The notes under the pieces: model-generated
What the model was told of the DNA's origin: nothing
Databases searched by the model: none
Seen by the model: only the letters and a program-made list of their open reading frames with translations
Origin: CANIGN01 sp041391385
Lineage (GTDB): Bacteria; Bdellovibrionota; UBA2428
Assembly: GCA_041391385.1 (NCBI GenBank)
Contig: JAWKOD010000002.1
Location: forward strand, 496,001 to 560,000
DNA: 64,000 nt
Reading direction: 5' to 3'
Translations under genes and position numbers: made by a program
Shown: positions 1 to 8,239 of the stretch, one piece after another
How the letters are laid out: each line of letters begins with the position of its first letter
Position numbering within the stretch: position 1 is the first letter of the stretch

Positions 1-445
1 GGGTCATGCTCCATGTCGAGTTTTGGATCTTTTTGCGGGAAGTGGAGCTTTGGGCTTAGAGGCGCTTTCTTATGGCGCGGAGTCTGCTCTTTTTGTGGAA
101 TCATCCAAGAATGCCCTTAAGGCTTTGGAGCAAAATTTGAATAAAGTTGCGCAGAGCCGAGAAACACACGTTATCAAAGAAGGCGACCTTTTAAAGTGGA
201 ATTTGCTCATTAAAAGGCAACGAGATTTTTTACCTTTTGATACAATTTTTTGCGACCCCCCTTATCGAAAGAATTTCATTCATAAAGCAATGCGTGCACT
301 CGACGATGATGCGCTTTGGGGAGATGAGACCCTTTGGGTTGCTGAAATGGCACCAGATGAGGCACTCGAGCATGATAAATGGCAGAAAATAAAAGAAAAA
401 ACCCATGGGGATTCTAAGGTGGTCATTTTTAAGCGACTCAAGTAA
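1..445 (+). CDS. rsmD: 16S rRNA (guanine966-N2)-methyltransferase, 5' end outside window
   Basis: The reading frame is open to the window edge (from base 2), so the true start lies upstream and only about 147 C-terminal residues are visible. The visible part opens with the SAM-binding motif I (VLDLFAGSGALGLEAL) and contains the catalytic DPPY motif (FCDPPY, near bases 255-272), the signature of the RsmD family of N6/N2 methylases. RsmD methylates G966 of 16S rRNA during 30S assembly. The gene is followed 27 bp later by coaD; rsmD-coaD is a common gene pair in bacteria, which supports the call. Nothing in the visible part looks damaged. Confidence 0.93.
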   Translation, partial: GHAPCRVLDLFAGSGALGLEALSYGAESALFVESSKNALKALEQNLNKVAQSRETHVIKEGDLLKWNLLIKRQRDFLPFDTIFCDPPYRKNFIHKAMRALDDDALWGDETLWVAEMAPDEALEHDKWQKIKEKTHGDSKVVIFKRLK

Positions 446-472
446 CGTTGTTTCACCTATGAAAGGCTGCCT

Positions 473-955
473 ATGAAAGCTATATTCGCCGGCACATTCG
501 ACCCACCTACGCTTGGACATTGGGATGTCGTTGAAGGAGCTGCGCCACTTTTTGAGAAGCTTTATATTGTTATTGCAACGAACACCGCAAAGAAACCCCT
601 TTTGGATGTGGTTGATCGAGTGAAGGTTTTTAATGAGCTTATTGCAAATTCTAAGTTTTCAAAAAAATGTGAAGTTATCACGGCTCCTGGGTTGGTTGCT
701 GATTTGTGCAAGACTCTTGGTGTTGAGTATCTTGTGCGAGGTATTCGAAGCTCTTCTGATTTAGAAAGAGAACTCCCAATGTCTGTTGCCAACGAAATGT
801 TAGCTAATGGTGTAAAAACAATTCTTATTCCATCCACAAAAGAACACTCTTTTGTGAGTAGCACTCTTGTCAGAGAAATTGCTATTTTAGGAGGAGATGT
901 TTCTCCTTTTGTTCCCTCAACTGTTAGTGACTATTTATTGAAAGGAAAAAAATAA
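473..955 (+). CDS. coaD: Phosphopantetheine adenylyltransferase
   Basis: CoaD transfers AMP from ATP to 4'-phosphopantetheine, the penultimate step of coenzyme A synthesis, in the cytosol. The 160-residue length is normal. The nucleotidyltransferase motif is at residues 13-16 (T-L-G-H), following AGTFDPP, and the C-terminal ATP-binding motif VSSTLVRE is present. The ATG has a usable ribosome site (GAAAGG, 8 bp upstream). Its stop codon overlaps the start of the next gene by one base (TAATG), so coaD and the aminotransferase are translationally coupled. A metabolic link between the two is not obvious. Confidence 0.96.
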   Translation: MKAIFAGTFDPPTLGHWDVVEGAAPLFEKLYIVIATNTAKKPLLDVVDRVKVFNELIANSKFSKKCEVITAPGLVADLCKTLGVEYLVRGIRSSSDLERELPMSVANEMLANGVKTILIPSTKEHSFVSSTLVREIAILGGDVSPFVPSTVSDYLLKGKK

Positions 956-2121
956 TGATCCCACAACGAGTCGCCGGAAGTTCCACTTTAGCCATGCTTG
1001 AAAAAGTTAGACAAATGAAAGCCCAGGGAGTGGATGTCGTTTCTTTTGCGGCAGGAGAATCTGACTTTCCAACTCCGACGGAAGTTATTGAAGAAAGTTA
1101 TAAGGAAATGAAAGCGGGAAATACTCGTTACGTTTCTACACAGGGAGTTCCAATTCTTCGCGAGGAGTTAGCAAAGGATTACAAAAATCGTCTCAATGTG
1201 AGCTGGGCTAAACCAGAAGATTTTTTAGTCGTTGCGGGAGCTAAGCAAGGGATTCACCTTGTTCTTTCAGCTCTTTGTGAAGCGGGCGACGATATCCTTA
1301 TTCCTGCTCCTTATTGGGTGAGTTACCCCGGCATTGTTAAAGCACTTTTAGGAAATCCCAAAGTTATAACAACGGACATTGAGCACAGGTATTTTCCAAG
1401 CGTTGAGCAACTAGAAAAATCATGGACTCCAAAATCAAAAGCTTTGATTATGGCTTCTCCTGGTAATCCCACTGGAATGATGATTGAAGAAAAACACCTT
1501 AAAGAAATCATTAAATGGTGCCGTGAGAAAAAAGTTGTTTTAATCTTTGACGAACTCTATGAGCGATTGACCTTTGGAAATACCAAGCACGTGTGTGCTC
1601 TTTCTCTTGTTACAGAAGAAGAGAGTGAATGGGTTGTTAGTGTAAATGCTTTTTCTAAAACATTTGGCATGACAGGCTGGCGTTTGGGTTGGGTGGCCAG
1701 TCATCCGACAAATATCCAACGTCTAACGGATCTTCAAAGCCAAGTGCTTACATGCATGCCAGGTTTTGCGCAGGTTGCAGCTGCTCGTGCCATGAAAGAC
1801 ATGGATTCAATCATTGCTCCCGTAGTAGATGCTTTTGGAAAAAGAAAGCAGCTCATAATGGAAACACTTAAAGGTGTGGATGGAGTGAGTTTATTGGAGC
1901 CCGAAGGTGCTTTCTACGTTCTTGTAAATGTAGAGGGAGTTATTAAGAAAAAAGGCCTTAAGGATGACAAGGATTTTGTGCAACAGCTTTTAGAAAAAGA
2001 GCAGGTTGTAACAGTGGCGGGATCTTCCTTCGGAGCCCCAGGTAATTTTAGAATTTCTTTTGCCATGGGCGAAGCCGAAATTAAAAAAGGATTGGAGCGC
2101 ATCAAGCGCTTTTGCGCATAA
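955..2121 (+). CDS. Class I aspartate/aromatic-type aminotransferase
   Basis: This 388-residue PLP enzyme of fold type I belongs to the aspartate aminotransferase Ib-like group. Visible landmarks are the N-terminal FAAGESDFPTP segment that binds substrate, SPGNPTG, the FDELYE stretch whose Asp contacts the PLP ring nitrogen, and the Schiff-base lysine K235 in the SKTFGMTGWRLG motif. The C-terminal arginine region (FRISFA) that binds the alpha-carboxylate is also present. The likely reaction is aspartate to oxaloacetate with 2-oxoglutarate as acceptor, but prephenate or another keto acid cannot be excluded from sequence. It overlaps coaD by one base and no terminator is obvious after it. Confidence 0.9.
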   Translation: MIPQRVAGSSTLAMLEKVRQMKAQGVDVVSFAAGESDFPTPTEVIEESYKEMKAGNTRYVSTQGVPILREELAKDYKNRLNVSWAKPEDFLVVAGAKQGIHLVLSALCEAGDDILIPAPYWVSYPGIVKALLGNPKVITTDIEHRYFPSVEQLEKSWTPKSKALIMASPGNPTGMMIEEKHLKEIIKWCREKKVVLIFDELYERLTFGNTKHVCALSLVTEEESEWVVSVNAFSKTFGMTGWRLGWVASHPTNIQRLTDLQSQVLTCMPGFAQVAAARAMKDMDSIIAPVVDAFGKRKQLIMETLKGVDGVSLLEPEGAFYVLVNVEGVIKKKGLKDDKDFVQQLLEKEQVVTVAGSSFGAPGNFRISFAMGEAEIKKGLERIKRFCA

Positions 2122-2254
2122 AAGTCTTAAAGGCGTCAGAAACCTTTTGGGACAATTTTTGCTCGCAAAATCGGGCCTTTAGACACTTTTAGAAGCCTTG
2201 TAGGCGTCTATATTGAGTAGAGAGCTGGCCTTTATCTTGCATATTAAGGGCACC

Positions 2255-2989
2255 ATGAATTTGCGATTTTCCATATTAGCTCTTCTTTTTACTGCAATTG
2301 CCTGTGAACCGATTGGAACACAGGACGATGCGCTCGACCCTGATGCGCTTTTCGATCAAAAACCTGTGCGATCTGAGGGCTGGGAAGTAGAAGGTCAGAG
2401 TAGTGCTCGCTACGACGGATTAAATTTATCTACAACCCCGACTTCTCAAAGTGATGGTCTTTCTCAGCAAGAGCTTTCGATAAACAACGTTCGTATGACA
2501 AAAAAGATCGTTGCTTTATCAGGTCAAGAAAGTGGAACTTTAAGGCTTCAGTTTAATCTTCCTAAAATCGCTCAAAGTGGTCTTCGCTTTGAACTTAGTT
2601 TTTTAACGGGTTTAGGTTTAGCGTCTGAAGTGAGACTTACACAAACTGGACTTACCGCAAAGTGTGGATCTCTAAACTTAAACGATGGGCTAGCAAGTGC
2701 TTCGGCAAGTAAAGTCTTAGAGGCTCGAGTGGACTACGAGATACGTATTCTTCGTGAAGCTTCTAAAATGAGTGTTTTATTGGATGACGAAGTTCTTATT
2801 AAAGATCTCGCATGTACGGGATTACAAAATGTAACAGATGATCCTAGAAGTTTTGGTTCTGTAAGTATGGTGCTCTACTCTCAAGTTCCATCAGAACCCT
2901 TGACTTGGACTGCAGCTGATATGCTCTTGCACGAAAGCCAGTTTCTCGTAAAAAGAATCACAGTTTATAAAGATCTTGTAATCGAATAG
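2255..2989 (+). CDS. Predicted lipoprotein of unknown function
   Basis: The 244-residue protein starts at the ATG with a good ribosome site (AAGGG 4-5 bp upstream), in preference to a TTG 42 bp further up. The N-terminus is a short lipoprotein signal: M-N-L-R, then a hydrophobic run, then the box A-I-A-C near residue 17. The rest is soluble, rich in Ser, Leu and Gly, with alternating beta-like segments such as SGTLRLQFNL and YEIRILRE and two cysteine-containing stretches. This could be a jelly-roll or laminin-like ligand-binding domain, but no family is recognised. It runs convergently into aspS with no spacer at all: its last base is 2989 and the aspS stop begins at 2990. Confidence 0.75.
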   Translation: MNLRFSILALLFTAIACEPIGTQDDALDPDALFDQKPVRSEGWEVEGQSSARYDGLNLSTTPTSQSDGLSQQELSINNVRMTKKIVALSGQESGTLRLQFNLPKIAQSGLRFELSFLTGLGLASEVRLTQTGLTAKCGSLNLNDGLASASASKVLEARVDYEIRILREASKMSVLLDDEVLIKDLACTGLQNVTDDPRSFGSVSMVLYSQVPSEPLTWTAADMLLHESQFLVKRITVYKDLVIE

Positions 2990-4777
2990 TTACTTCCGAT
3001 TTAAAACCTGAAGACTGAGCTCTGCAATTTGATCAGGACTCACCCGAGATGGACATTCACTCATAAGATCCGCTGCCGATGCCGTTTTAGGAAAGGCCAT
3101 TACGTCGCGGATGTTCGTTGTTCCTGCTAATAGCATTACAAGTCGATCGAGACCAAAGGCCATTCCTCCATGAGGAGGTGTTCCATATTGAAGAGCTTCT
3201 ACAAAGAATCCAAACTTTTCTTTGATTTCTTCGTCGTTGAGTCCAAGGGCTTTGAACATCGATTTTTGCACATCGGAGTTAAAAATTCTAAAACTTCCAC
3301 CTGCCACTTCGTAGCCGTTTAGAGCTAAGTCATAGGCATTGGCGCGAATGGATCTTAAAACATTGATGTCCGTAGACTTTAACTTCTCGATATCTTCATC
3401 CAAAGGAATGGTAAAGGGGTGGTGGGCTGCTGCGAGACGGTTGTTTTGAGCGTCAAACTCAAAAAGTGGGAACTCTGTGACCCATACAAAGGGCCATGTC
3501 TTGCTGATTCCTTCGCTAATTAGTTTAAGTTCTCGTGCAAGCATTGAGCGCAAACTGCCCATGGCTTCAAAAACTCTCGGTGCTGCTTCTGCTGCAAAAA
3601 ATACGTAATCGCCTTCTTTAAGGCCTAGTTTTTGATTAATTACACTTTGTTCTTCGGCGCTAAAGAATTTAGCAACTTGCGAAGCCCATGCAGCTGCTTC
3701 AACTTTTACCCAGGCAACACCTTTTAATCCAAAAGGAGTAACGGCTGTGTTGAAGTTATCCATATCTTTTCGAGACCAGGTGGGGAGACTTCCAATTTCA
3801 GCGGCTTTAACGGGAAGGGCAATAACTTTGCCTCCGTTCGCAATAATGGAGCTAAAAACTTTAAAGCCAGAGCCCGCAAGTTCTTGGCTTAAGTCATGGA
3901 GTTTGAGTTCGTAACGAAGGTCCGGCTTATCGGAGCCATAACTCTCTACGGCTTCTTTGTAGGAAATTCTTCTAAAGGGGCGTGGAATCTCTACATTTAA
4001 GACTTCTTTCCAAAGGGTGCAGACAAATTCTTCAATAATGTTTTGAAATTCTTCGGCTTTTAGAAAACTCGCCTCTAAGTCGATTTGGGTAAATTCTGGT
4101 TGACGATCCGCTCTGAGGTCTTCGTCTCTGAAGCAGCGTACGATTTGGAAATATCGTTCCATTCCCGCCACCATGAGAAGCTGCTTAAGTGTTTGGGGAG
4201 ATTGCGGTAATGCATAGAACGATCCGGGATGCACACGTGAAGGAACGAGATAGTCGCGCGCTCCTTCAGGAGTACTCTTATATAGATAGGGAGTTTCGAT
4301 TTCCCAAAAAGACTTATCGCTAAAGAAACGGCGAGTAACCTGCATCGCCTTATGGCGAATTTCTAGGATATTGCGCAGTTCGAGACGTCGGAGGTCTAAA
4401 TATCTATATTTGAGGCGAGTGTTTTCGTTTACGCCTTCTGTTTTTTCTTCCAACGTAAAGGGGAGGGGTTCTGCAAGAGAAAGAAGTTCAATTGTAAGGG
4501 CTTTAATTTCTATAGCACCTGTGGGGATTTTCTTATTGGCCATCCCCTGTGGGCGTAAAAGGACTTCTCCCGTAATTTTAATAACGCTTTCGGTGCGTAC
4601 TTTAAGTTTATTTACGAGGTCTTCAGAAATATAGACTTGGCAAATACCTGATCGGTCGCGCAAATCGATAAATGCGAGGCCGCCATGATTTCTCATAGTT
4701 TGCACCCAGCCAGAAAGAGTTACGCTTGTTCCCACGTGAGTATCACGCAGTTCGCCACATGAATGAGATCGATACAT
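2990..4777 (-). CDS. aspS: Aspartyl-tRNA synthetase
   Basis: This class II synthetase charges tRNA-Asp. The 595-residue length matches bacterial AspRS. The order is an N-terminal OB-fold anticodon-binding domain (GWVQTMRNHGGLAFIDLRD), class II motif 2 (FRDEDLRADRQPEFTQID, about residues 214-231), a bacterial insertion domain of the GAD type in the middle, and motif 3 near residue 535 (GGMAFGLDRLVML). Whether it is discriminating or also makes Asp-tRNA-Asn cannot be told here. It is transcribed divergently from hisS with only 53 bp between the two start codons, so the promoters of these two synthetases overlap. Confidence 0.97.
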   Translation of the reverse strand: MYRSHSCGELRDTHVGTSVTLSGWVQTMRNHGGLAFIDLRDRSGICQVYISEDLVNKLKVRTESVIKITGEVLLRPQGMANKKIPTGAIEIKALTIELLSLAEPLPFTLEEKTEGVNENTRLKYRYLDLRRLELRNILEIRHKAMQVTRRFFSDKSFWEIETPYLYKSTPEGARDYLVPSRVHPGSFYALPQSPQTLKQLLMVAGMERYFQIVRCFRDEDLRADRQPEFTQIDLEASFLKAEEFQNIIEEFVCTLWKEVLNVEIPRPFRRISYKEAVESYGSDKPDLRYELKLHDLSQELAGSGFKVFSSIIANGGKVIALPVKAAEIGSLPTWSRKDMDNFNTAVTPFGLKGVAWVKVEAAAWASQVAKFFSAEEQSVINQKLGLKEGDYVFFAAEAAPRVFEAMGSLRSMLARELKLISEGISKTWPFVWVTEFPLFEFDAQNNRLAAAHHPFTIPLDEDIEKLKSTDINVLRSIRANAYDLALNGYEVAGGSFRIFNSDVQKSMFKALGLNDEEIKEKFGFFVEALQYGTPPHGGMAFGLDRLVMLLAGTTNIRDVMAFPKTASAADLMSECPSRVSPDQIAELSLQVLNRK

Positions 4778-4830
4778 AAGTTGCTTATCCTATCAGGAAC
4801 TTGTCTTCTTTAGTATAGTAACGTTATCCC

Positions 4831-6111
4831 ATGGCACTCTCTTCTCAAGCATACAAAGGAACCCGTGACTTTTACCCCGAAGAAATGTCCGTTAGAAGGC
4901 AAGTTTTCGAGAAATTCCGCGAGATCGCCCGAAAATTTGGATTTAGCGAGTACGACGGCCCTCTTTTGGAATCTTATGATCTTTACGCCGCAAAATCGGG
5001 CGAAGAGCTCGTAAGCCAACAGCTATATAGTTTTGAAGATCGCGGAAATAGAAAAGTAGCGATTCGTCCTGAGATGACACCCACTTTGGCTCGGATGGTG
5101 GCTGCAAAATTGGGAGAGCTCCAACCTCCGCTCAAATGGTTTAGTATTCCCAACTTATATAGATACGAAAGACCACAAAAAGGTCGTCTTCGTGAACACT
5201 GGCAGTTAAATGTGGATATTTTAGGGGGCGACGCTGAGTTGGCGGATAGCGAAATCCTAGAATTTGCAGCCGGAGTCTTTGACTCCTTTGGTTGCGGCGA
5301 CAAAATTCGCATTCGAGTGAACCACCGCGCCTGGGTTAACTATTATATGAAGGACGTTTTGGGCTTGGATGCTGAAAAGTCTCTGAAGCTTTCTAAAATT
5401 CTCGATGCAAAAGAAAAAACGACCGAAGAAGTATTCACTTCGGGCGTTTTAGAGATTTTAGAAGAAGGAGACATGGCCAAGCCTAAGGCAAGTCTTCTAA
5501 AGGAGTATATTGATACTCCATTGGTGGAAATGCATAAAAAGTATCCGAACTCGCCCATTGCAGAACTTTCTAAAGTTTTAGAAACCTTGGGACGACCCGA
5601 GCTTTTTGAATACGACCCCATCATCATGCGGGGGCTGGATTACTACACCGGAATTGTTTTTGAAGGATTTGATCGCAGCGGATCTAATCGTCGCGCGATT
5701 TTTGGTGGTGGAAGATACGATAATTTGATCGCTTTGTTTGGAAAACAAGAACTTTCTGGCATCGGATTCGGTATGGGTGACGTAGTTTTGATGGATTTTT
5801 TGTCGGAGAACCAACTTTTGCCGAAAAATCAGCCGAAGTGTGACTTTTTTGTTTCGCTTCCGTCAAATGACTTTTGGAAAGACGCTTCTGCGTTTGCAAA
5901 AGTACTTCGCGATCGAAATTTTTCTGTTCAGATGAGTTTGAAGAGCGGAAATTTTAAACAACAACTCAAAGCTGCTGATCGTTCTGGCGCAAGTTTTTCA
6001 CTCTTGTTCGGCGAAGATGAGTGGAAAGAATCGAAAGTAATTCTAAGAAACATGAAAACTTCTTCGCAAGAAGTTCTTTCGCTTGAAGAAATTTCTAAAA
6101 AAGTATTTTGA
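4831..6111 (+). CDS. hisS: Histidyl-tRNA synthetase
   Basis: This class II synthetase charges tRNA-His. It is 426 residues long. The N-terminus has the family signature (KGTRDFYP), motif 2 begins near residue 111 (RYERPQKGR), and the histidine-specific motif HisA is near residues 266-277 (RGLDYYTGIVFE), followed by a motif-3 region with GGGRYDNLI. The motif-2 continuation (LREHWQLNVDILG) differs from the more usual YREFHQ form. The C-terminal anticodon-binding domain is present. There is no Shine-Dalgarno sequence; a -10-like TATAGT at 4814-4819 ends 11 bases before the ATG, so the leader would be very short. An AT-rich hairpin follows the stop. Confidence 0.96.
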   Translation: MALSSQAYKGTRDFYPEEMSVRRQVFEKFREIARKFGFSEYDGPLLESYDLYAAKSGEELVSQQLYSFEDRGNRKVAIRPEMTPTLARMVAAKLGELQPPLKWFSIPNLYRYERPQKGRLREHWQLNVDILGGDAELADSEILEFAAGVFDSFGCGDKIRIRVNHRAWVNYYMKDVLGLDAEKSLKLSKILDAKEKTTEEVFTSGVLEILEEGDMAKPKASLLKEYIDTPLVEMHKKYPNSPIAELSKVLETLGRPELFEYDPIIMRGLDYYTGIVFEGFDRSGSNRRAIFGGGRYDNLIALFGKQELSGIGFGMGDVVLMDFLSENQLLPKNQPKCDFFVSLPSNDFWKDASAFAKVLRDRNFSVQMSLKSGNFKQQLKAADRSGASFSLLFGEDEWKESKVILRNMKTSSQEVLSLEEISKKVF

Positions 6112-6137
6112 AAACAAAAATTAACGTTTTTTGTTTT
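6111..6137 (+). terminator. AT-rich hairpin after hisS
   Basis: AAAACAAAAA pairs with TTTTTGTTTT around the 6-base loop TTAACG directly after the hisS stop. The stem is almost all A-T and no separate T-run follows, so it is at best a weak terminator. Confidence 0.4.
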
Positions 6138-6226
6138 GAAATTTAATAAAACAAGACAATTTTTTGGCAAAACTTTTGAATTTCGCGCTTCATCGCATCA
6201 AGTGTGCAGAAAAATGAACGATGCTA

Positions 6227-6255
6227 TTGCGCGCAACAAAACTGATGCGTACAGT
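6227..6255 (+). promoter_or_regulatory. Possible sigma-70 promoter for the lysine-rich peptide gene
   Basis: A -35 TTGCGC (6227-6232) and a -10 TACAGT (6250-6255) are separated by 17 bp, followed by a leader with a clear ribosome site (AAAGGAG, about 9 bp before the ATG at 6290). The -10 match is only moderate. Confidence 0.45.
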
Positions 6256-6289
6256 TAAAGATAAGAAAGAAAGAAAGGAGACCTATCAA

Positions 6290-6394
6290 ATGGCAGCTAA
6301 AAAGAAGAAAAAAGTAGCTAAGAAAAAACCAGCTAAAAAAGTAGCTAAGAAAAAAGCTAAAAAGAAAACTACAGCTAAGAAAAAGAAGAAGTAG
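6290..6394 (+). CDS. Lysine-rich histone H1-like small basic peptide
   Basis: This 34-residue ORF is made almost only of Lys, Ala, Val, Thr and Pro, with repeated AKK/VAKK units like the C-terminal tail of histone H1 or of bacterial HctA-, AlgP- or HU-tail-like proteins. The start is supported by a strong ribosome site (AAAGGAG), the stop is followed at once by a strong terminator, and a plausible promoter lies upstream, so it looks like a complete monocistronic gene. The peptide should bind DNA or RNA non-specifically through charge; a nucleoid-condensing role is inference. Low-complexity A/AG-rich DNA means homology searches will be uninformative. Confidence 0.72.
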   Translation: MAAKKKKKVAKKKPAKKVAKKKAKKKTTAKKKKK

Positions 6395-6426
6395 TTCTTC
6401 TCGATCTGAGTAGTTATACTTAGGCA

Positions 6427-6469
6427 AAAGCCTCAGTGAGCCCCGGGCTCACTGAGGCTTTCGCTTTTT
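6427..6469 (+). terminator. Strong intrinsic terminator after the lysine-rich peptide
   Basis: A perfect 17-bp stem (6427-6443 pairs with 6445-6461, AAAGCCTCAGTGAGCCC) is followed by CGCTTTTT. It ends the transcript of the lysine-rich peptide gene. Confidence 0.85.
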
Positions 6470-6499
6470 GGGAGGATATTTACTCAGCTTAACGTCTTT
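6464..6499. repeat. Inverted, diverged copy of part of the 96-bp repeat
   Basis: Read on the minus strand, this stretch (TTTTTGGGAGGATATTTACT and onward to GTCTTT) matches the central part of the 96-bp direct repeats (AAGACATTAATCTGAGCAAA, then CTCCTCCCAAAAAG) at most positions. The region therefore holds one inverted, two full direct and one partial direct copy of the same unit. Confidence 0.6.
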
Positions 6500-6511
6500 C
6501 ACTCCCTCGGA

Positions 6512-6607
6512 TACCTTCGCGCGTATACCTCGGTCGCTCCAAGACATTAATCTGAGCAAATCTCCTCCCAAAAAGGGCATTGGAGTTTAATTTGGGCGCT
6601 CCAAAAC
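6512..6607 (+). repeat. 96-bp direct repeat, copy 1
   Basis: Identical over all 96 bases to the copy at 6638-6733, with a period of 126 bp. The unit contains TTGGAGTTT, which can pair with AAACTCCAA in the spacer (6622-6634), so the transcript could fold. It is non-coding in context, lying between the lysine-rich peptide terminator and rlmH. Confidence 0.95.
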
Positions 6608-6637
6608 CTAAATCGGCATATTCCAAACTCCAAAAAG

Positions 6638-6733
6638 TACCTTCGCGCGTATACCTCGGTCGCTCCAAGACATTAATCTGAGCAAATCTCCTCCCAAAAA
6701 GGGCATTGGAGTTTAATTTGGGCGCTCCAAAAC
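6638..6733 (+). repeat. 96-bp direct repeat, copy 2, followed by a partial third unit
   Basis: An exact copy of 6512-6607. It is followed directly by a degenerate partial unit at 6731-6764 (AATCTGTGCAAATCTTGCTC against AATCTGAGCAAATCTCCTC). The partial unit ends just before the earliest possible rlmH start codon, so repeat expansion has occurred right in the rlmH promoter/leader region. Confidence 0.95.
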
Positions 6734-6809
6734 AATAATCTGTGCAAATCTTGCTCCCAAAAAGTTATTGAAGGCTCTTTTATTTAAAAGTTTTGGTAGA
6801 ACGGGTGGG

Positions 6810-7250
6810 GTGAAAGTGTTTTTTGAGTGTTATTGGGGTGAGGCGGCTAAGAATCCGCAAAAGTTCTTTCGTTTTAAGCAATGTTGGGATCTTTTGAGTG
6901 AATATTTAAACCGAGTAAGTGAACGAGGCTTTGAAACTCAAATTTTAGCGGGGCAACTTAAGCGACGCCCCCGCAGTCAGCTTTGGTTGTGTCACCCGCG
7001 TGGTAAGGTTCTTAGCTCAGTAGAAGTGTCAGAACGTTATCAACGTGCAATGGCGAGTGGTTTAGACCTCGTGGTAGCCATCGGTAGTGATCAAGGCTTT
7101 TCTGAAGAGCAAATATCTAAACTTAAACCCGATCTCTTGTGGTCTTTTGGTCCTTTGACTCTTCCACACGAGTTAGCGGCGGTTGTTGCTGGAGAGCAAC
7201 TCTATCGTGCCGTTTCAATTCTAAGACACGAGCCCTATCATCGAGAGTAA
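6810..7250 (+). CDS. rlmH: 23S rRNA (pseudouridine1915-N3)-methyltransferase
   Basis: RlmH is a SPOUT-class (trefoil-knot) enzyme that methylates pseudouridine 1915 of 23S rRNA in assembled ribosomes. The C-terminal SAM-binding knot is clear: VVAIGSDQGFS (usually IGGPEGLS), then WSFGPLTLPHELA, and the family's end EQLYRA-SILRHEPYHRE. With the GTG at 6810 the protein has 146 residues, close to the usual 155. A TTG at 6768 would add 14 residues but begins in the repeat region. Neither start has a convincing ribosome site. The G-to-S and P-to-D changes in the IGGPEG loop are mild deviations. Confidence 0.88.
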   Translation: MKVFFECYWGEAAKNPQKFFRFKQCWDLLSEYLNRVSERGFETQILAGQLKRRPRSQLWLCHPRGKVLSSVEVSERYQRAMASGLDLVVAIGSDQGFSEEQISKLKPDLLWSFGPLTLPHELAAVVAGEQLYRAVSILRHEPYHRE

Positions 7251-7271
7251 TCTTGTTGTTTCTAAATAAAA

Positions 7272-7305
7272 AAAGGGTACCGAACTCTCGAGTTCGATAC
7301 CCTTT
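7272..7305. terminator. Bidirectional terminator between rlmH and the secreted-protein cluster
   Basis: The stem AAAGGGTACCGAACT / AGTTCGATACCCTTT (one mismatch) has a CTCG loop. On the minus strand it is followed by a strong T-run (complement of AAATAAAAAAA at 7264-7274), and on the plus strand by only three T. It lies between two convergent genes. Confidence 0.85.
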
Positions 7306-7329
7306 CTGCACCTTATGTGAAGTCGTGAC

Positions 7330-7881
7330 TTATAAACCAGCAAACTGAGAGTTGCTGTCGGCTCCGGGAACAGGAACGCCCTTCTCGGCTAAACGATAAG
7401 TCAACACTGGAGTCTTTTCTCCTGGGATAAAACATTGGTAAGAGCGGTTATATTCACTCAACTCTTTGGCTGCTGTATTACATCTTAATAAAGCCACATC
7501 GGCTTTAGTTACATTCCAAACATTTTGTTCATAGACAACTTCAAGGAGAAACTTGGTTTCGTCGCCTTGGATGTATTTAGAGTCAACTGGGATCTTTTGA
7601 TCTACAAGAATGTTTCCACCTTGAGTTAGGTTCCAGCCTTGGCCGCGACCGATTTCAAGTGCGGTGTTTTCTTCAAAGCGAAGTCTTAAGAAGACGTTCT
7701 CTTTGTTAGAAACTCGGCTAGCGGGGTCGAGCTTAATCGTATTGAGAGTAATCTCATACTCCTTTGGATTATTAGAGAGTCCCCTTGCGCCGGAGCGTTG
7801 TTGGACCTCCATATAGGTTAAGCTTGCACCTAAGGCTGCAAGGCCTATAGCAAACATGGGAAAAGTTAATACGTACTTCAT
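7330..7881 (-). CDS. Membrane-anchored protein of unknown function, GDYXXLXY-like
   Basis: The start chosen is the ATG preceded by AAAAAAGG, giving 183 residues. An in-frame ATG 15 bp upstream (7896) lacks a ribosome site. The N-terminus is one transmembrane segment or uncleaved signal (YVLTFPMFAIGLAALGAS). The rest is a soluble periplasmic domain with beta-strand pattern (NVFLRLRFEENTALEIGRG) and one Cys pair (RC...QC). The layout resembles GDYXXLXY-family periplasmic proteins, but the family motif is not clear enough to assign. It is the last gene of a three-gene minus-strand cluster beginning with a von Willebrand A lipoprotein. Confidence 0.65.
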   Translation of the reverse strand: MKYVLTFPMFAIGLAALGASLTYMEVQQRSGARGLSNNPKEYEITLNTIKLDPASRVSNKENVFLRLRFEENTALEIGRGQGWNLTQGGNILVDQKIPVDSKYIQGDETKFLLEVVYEQNVWNVTKADVALLRCNTAAKELSEYNRSYQCFIPGEKTPVLTYRLAEKGVPVPGADSNSQFAGL

Positions 7882-8004
7882 CAAACCTTTTTTCATTGCG
7901 CCATATACAGAGCAAGTGTCGTGCCTACTCGTAGGGGCTTTTAAAGGCTGAGGAAAGTTGAGAATTTTCAAGGGAAAACGCAAAGCGCTAGCAGTGTCTA
8001 AAAG

Positions 8005-8235
8005 CTAGTCACTTCCCTCCCCAATTATTTTGTTGTTTGGAAGCAGGCTTGGAGCAATTTGGGGGCTTGAGAGTTCTGTGTGGATACTTCGCCCTGCTAG
8101 GTCGCGAGCACTTTGGTCGTGTCCAATGCTGTGGCTTTGATAAAGACAGAAGAAGGCGAGGCTAAAAGAAGCCCCTAAATAAAGAAGTCCCAAAAGTTGA
8201 TCCTTTTTCTTCGTTGCTTTTATCGCCGTTCTCAT
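8005..8235 (-). CDS. Small single-pass membrane protein
   Basis: This 76-residue protein has a basic N-terminus (MRTAIKATKKKDQ), one transmembrane helix (LLGLLYLGASFSLAFFCLY) and a short periplasmic tail. It begins only 4 bp after the stop of the von Willebrand A lipoprotein, so the two are surely co-transcribed. No family is recognised. Together with the next gene downstream it forms a small envelope cluster. Confidence 0.62.
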   Translation of the reverse strand: MRTAIKATKKKDQLLGLLYLGASFSLAFFCLYQSHSIGHDQSARDLAGRSIHTELSSPQIAPSLLPNNKIIGEGSD

Positions 8236-8239
8236 AAAC

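Noticed and set aside
5343..5899. Long open frames on the strand opposite hisS (and similar ones opposite aspS, glpD, secA, trxB and the fusion aminotransferase)
   Set aside because: They are shadows of well-supported genes, with no ribosome sites and no protein-family signal.
6512..6733. Possible CRISPR array
   Set aside because: Only two full repeats of 96 bp with a 30-bp spacer and no cas genes; repeat length and layout do not fit CRISPR.
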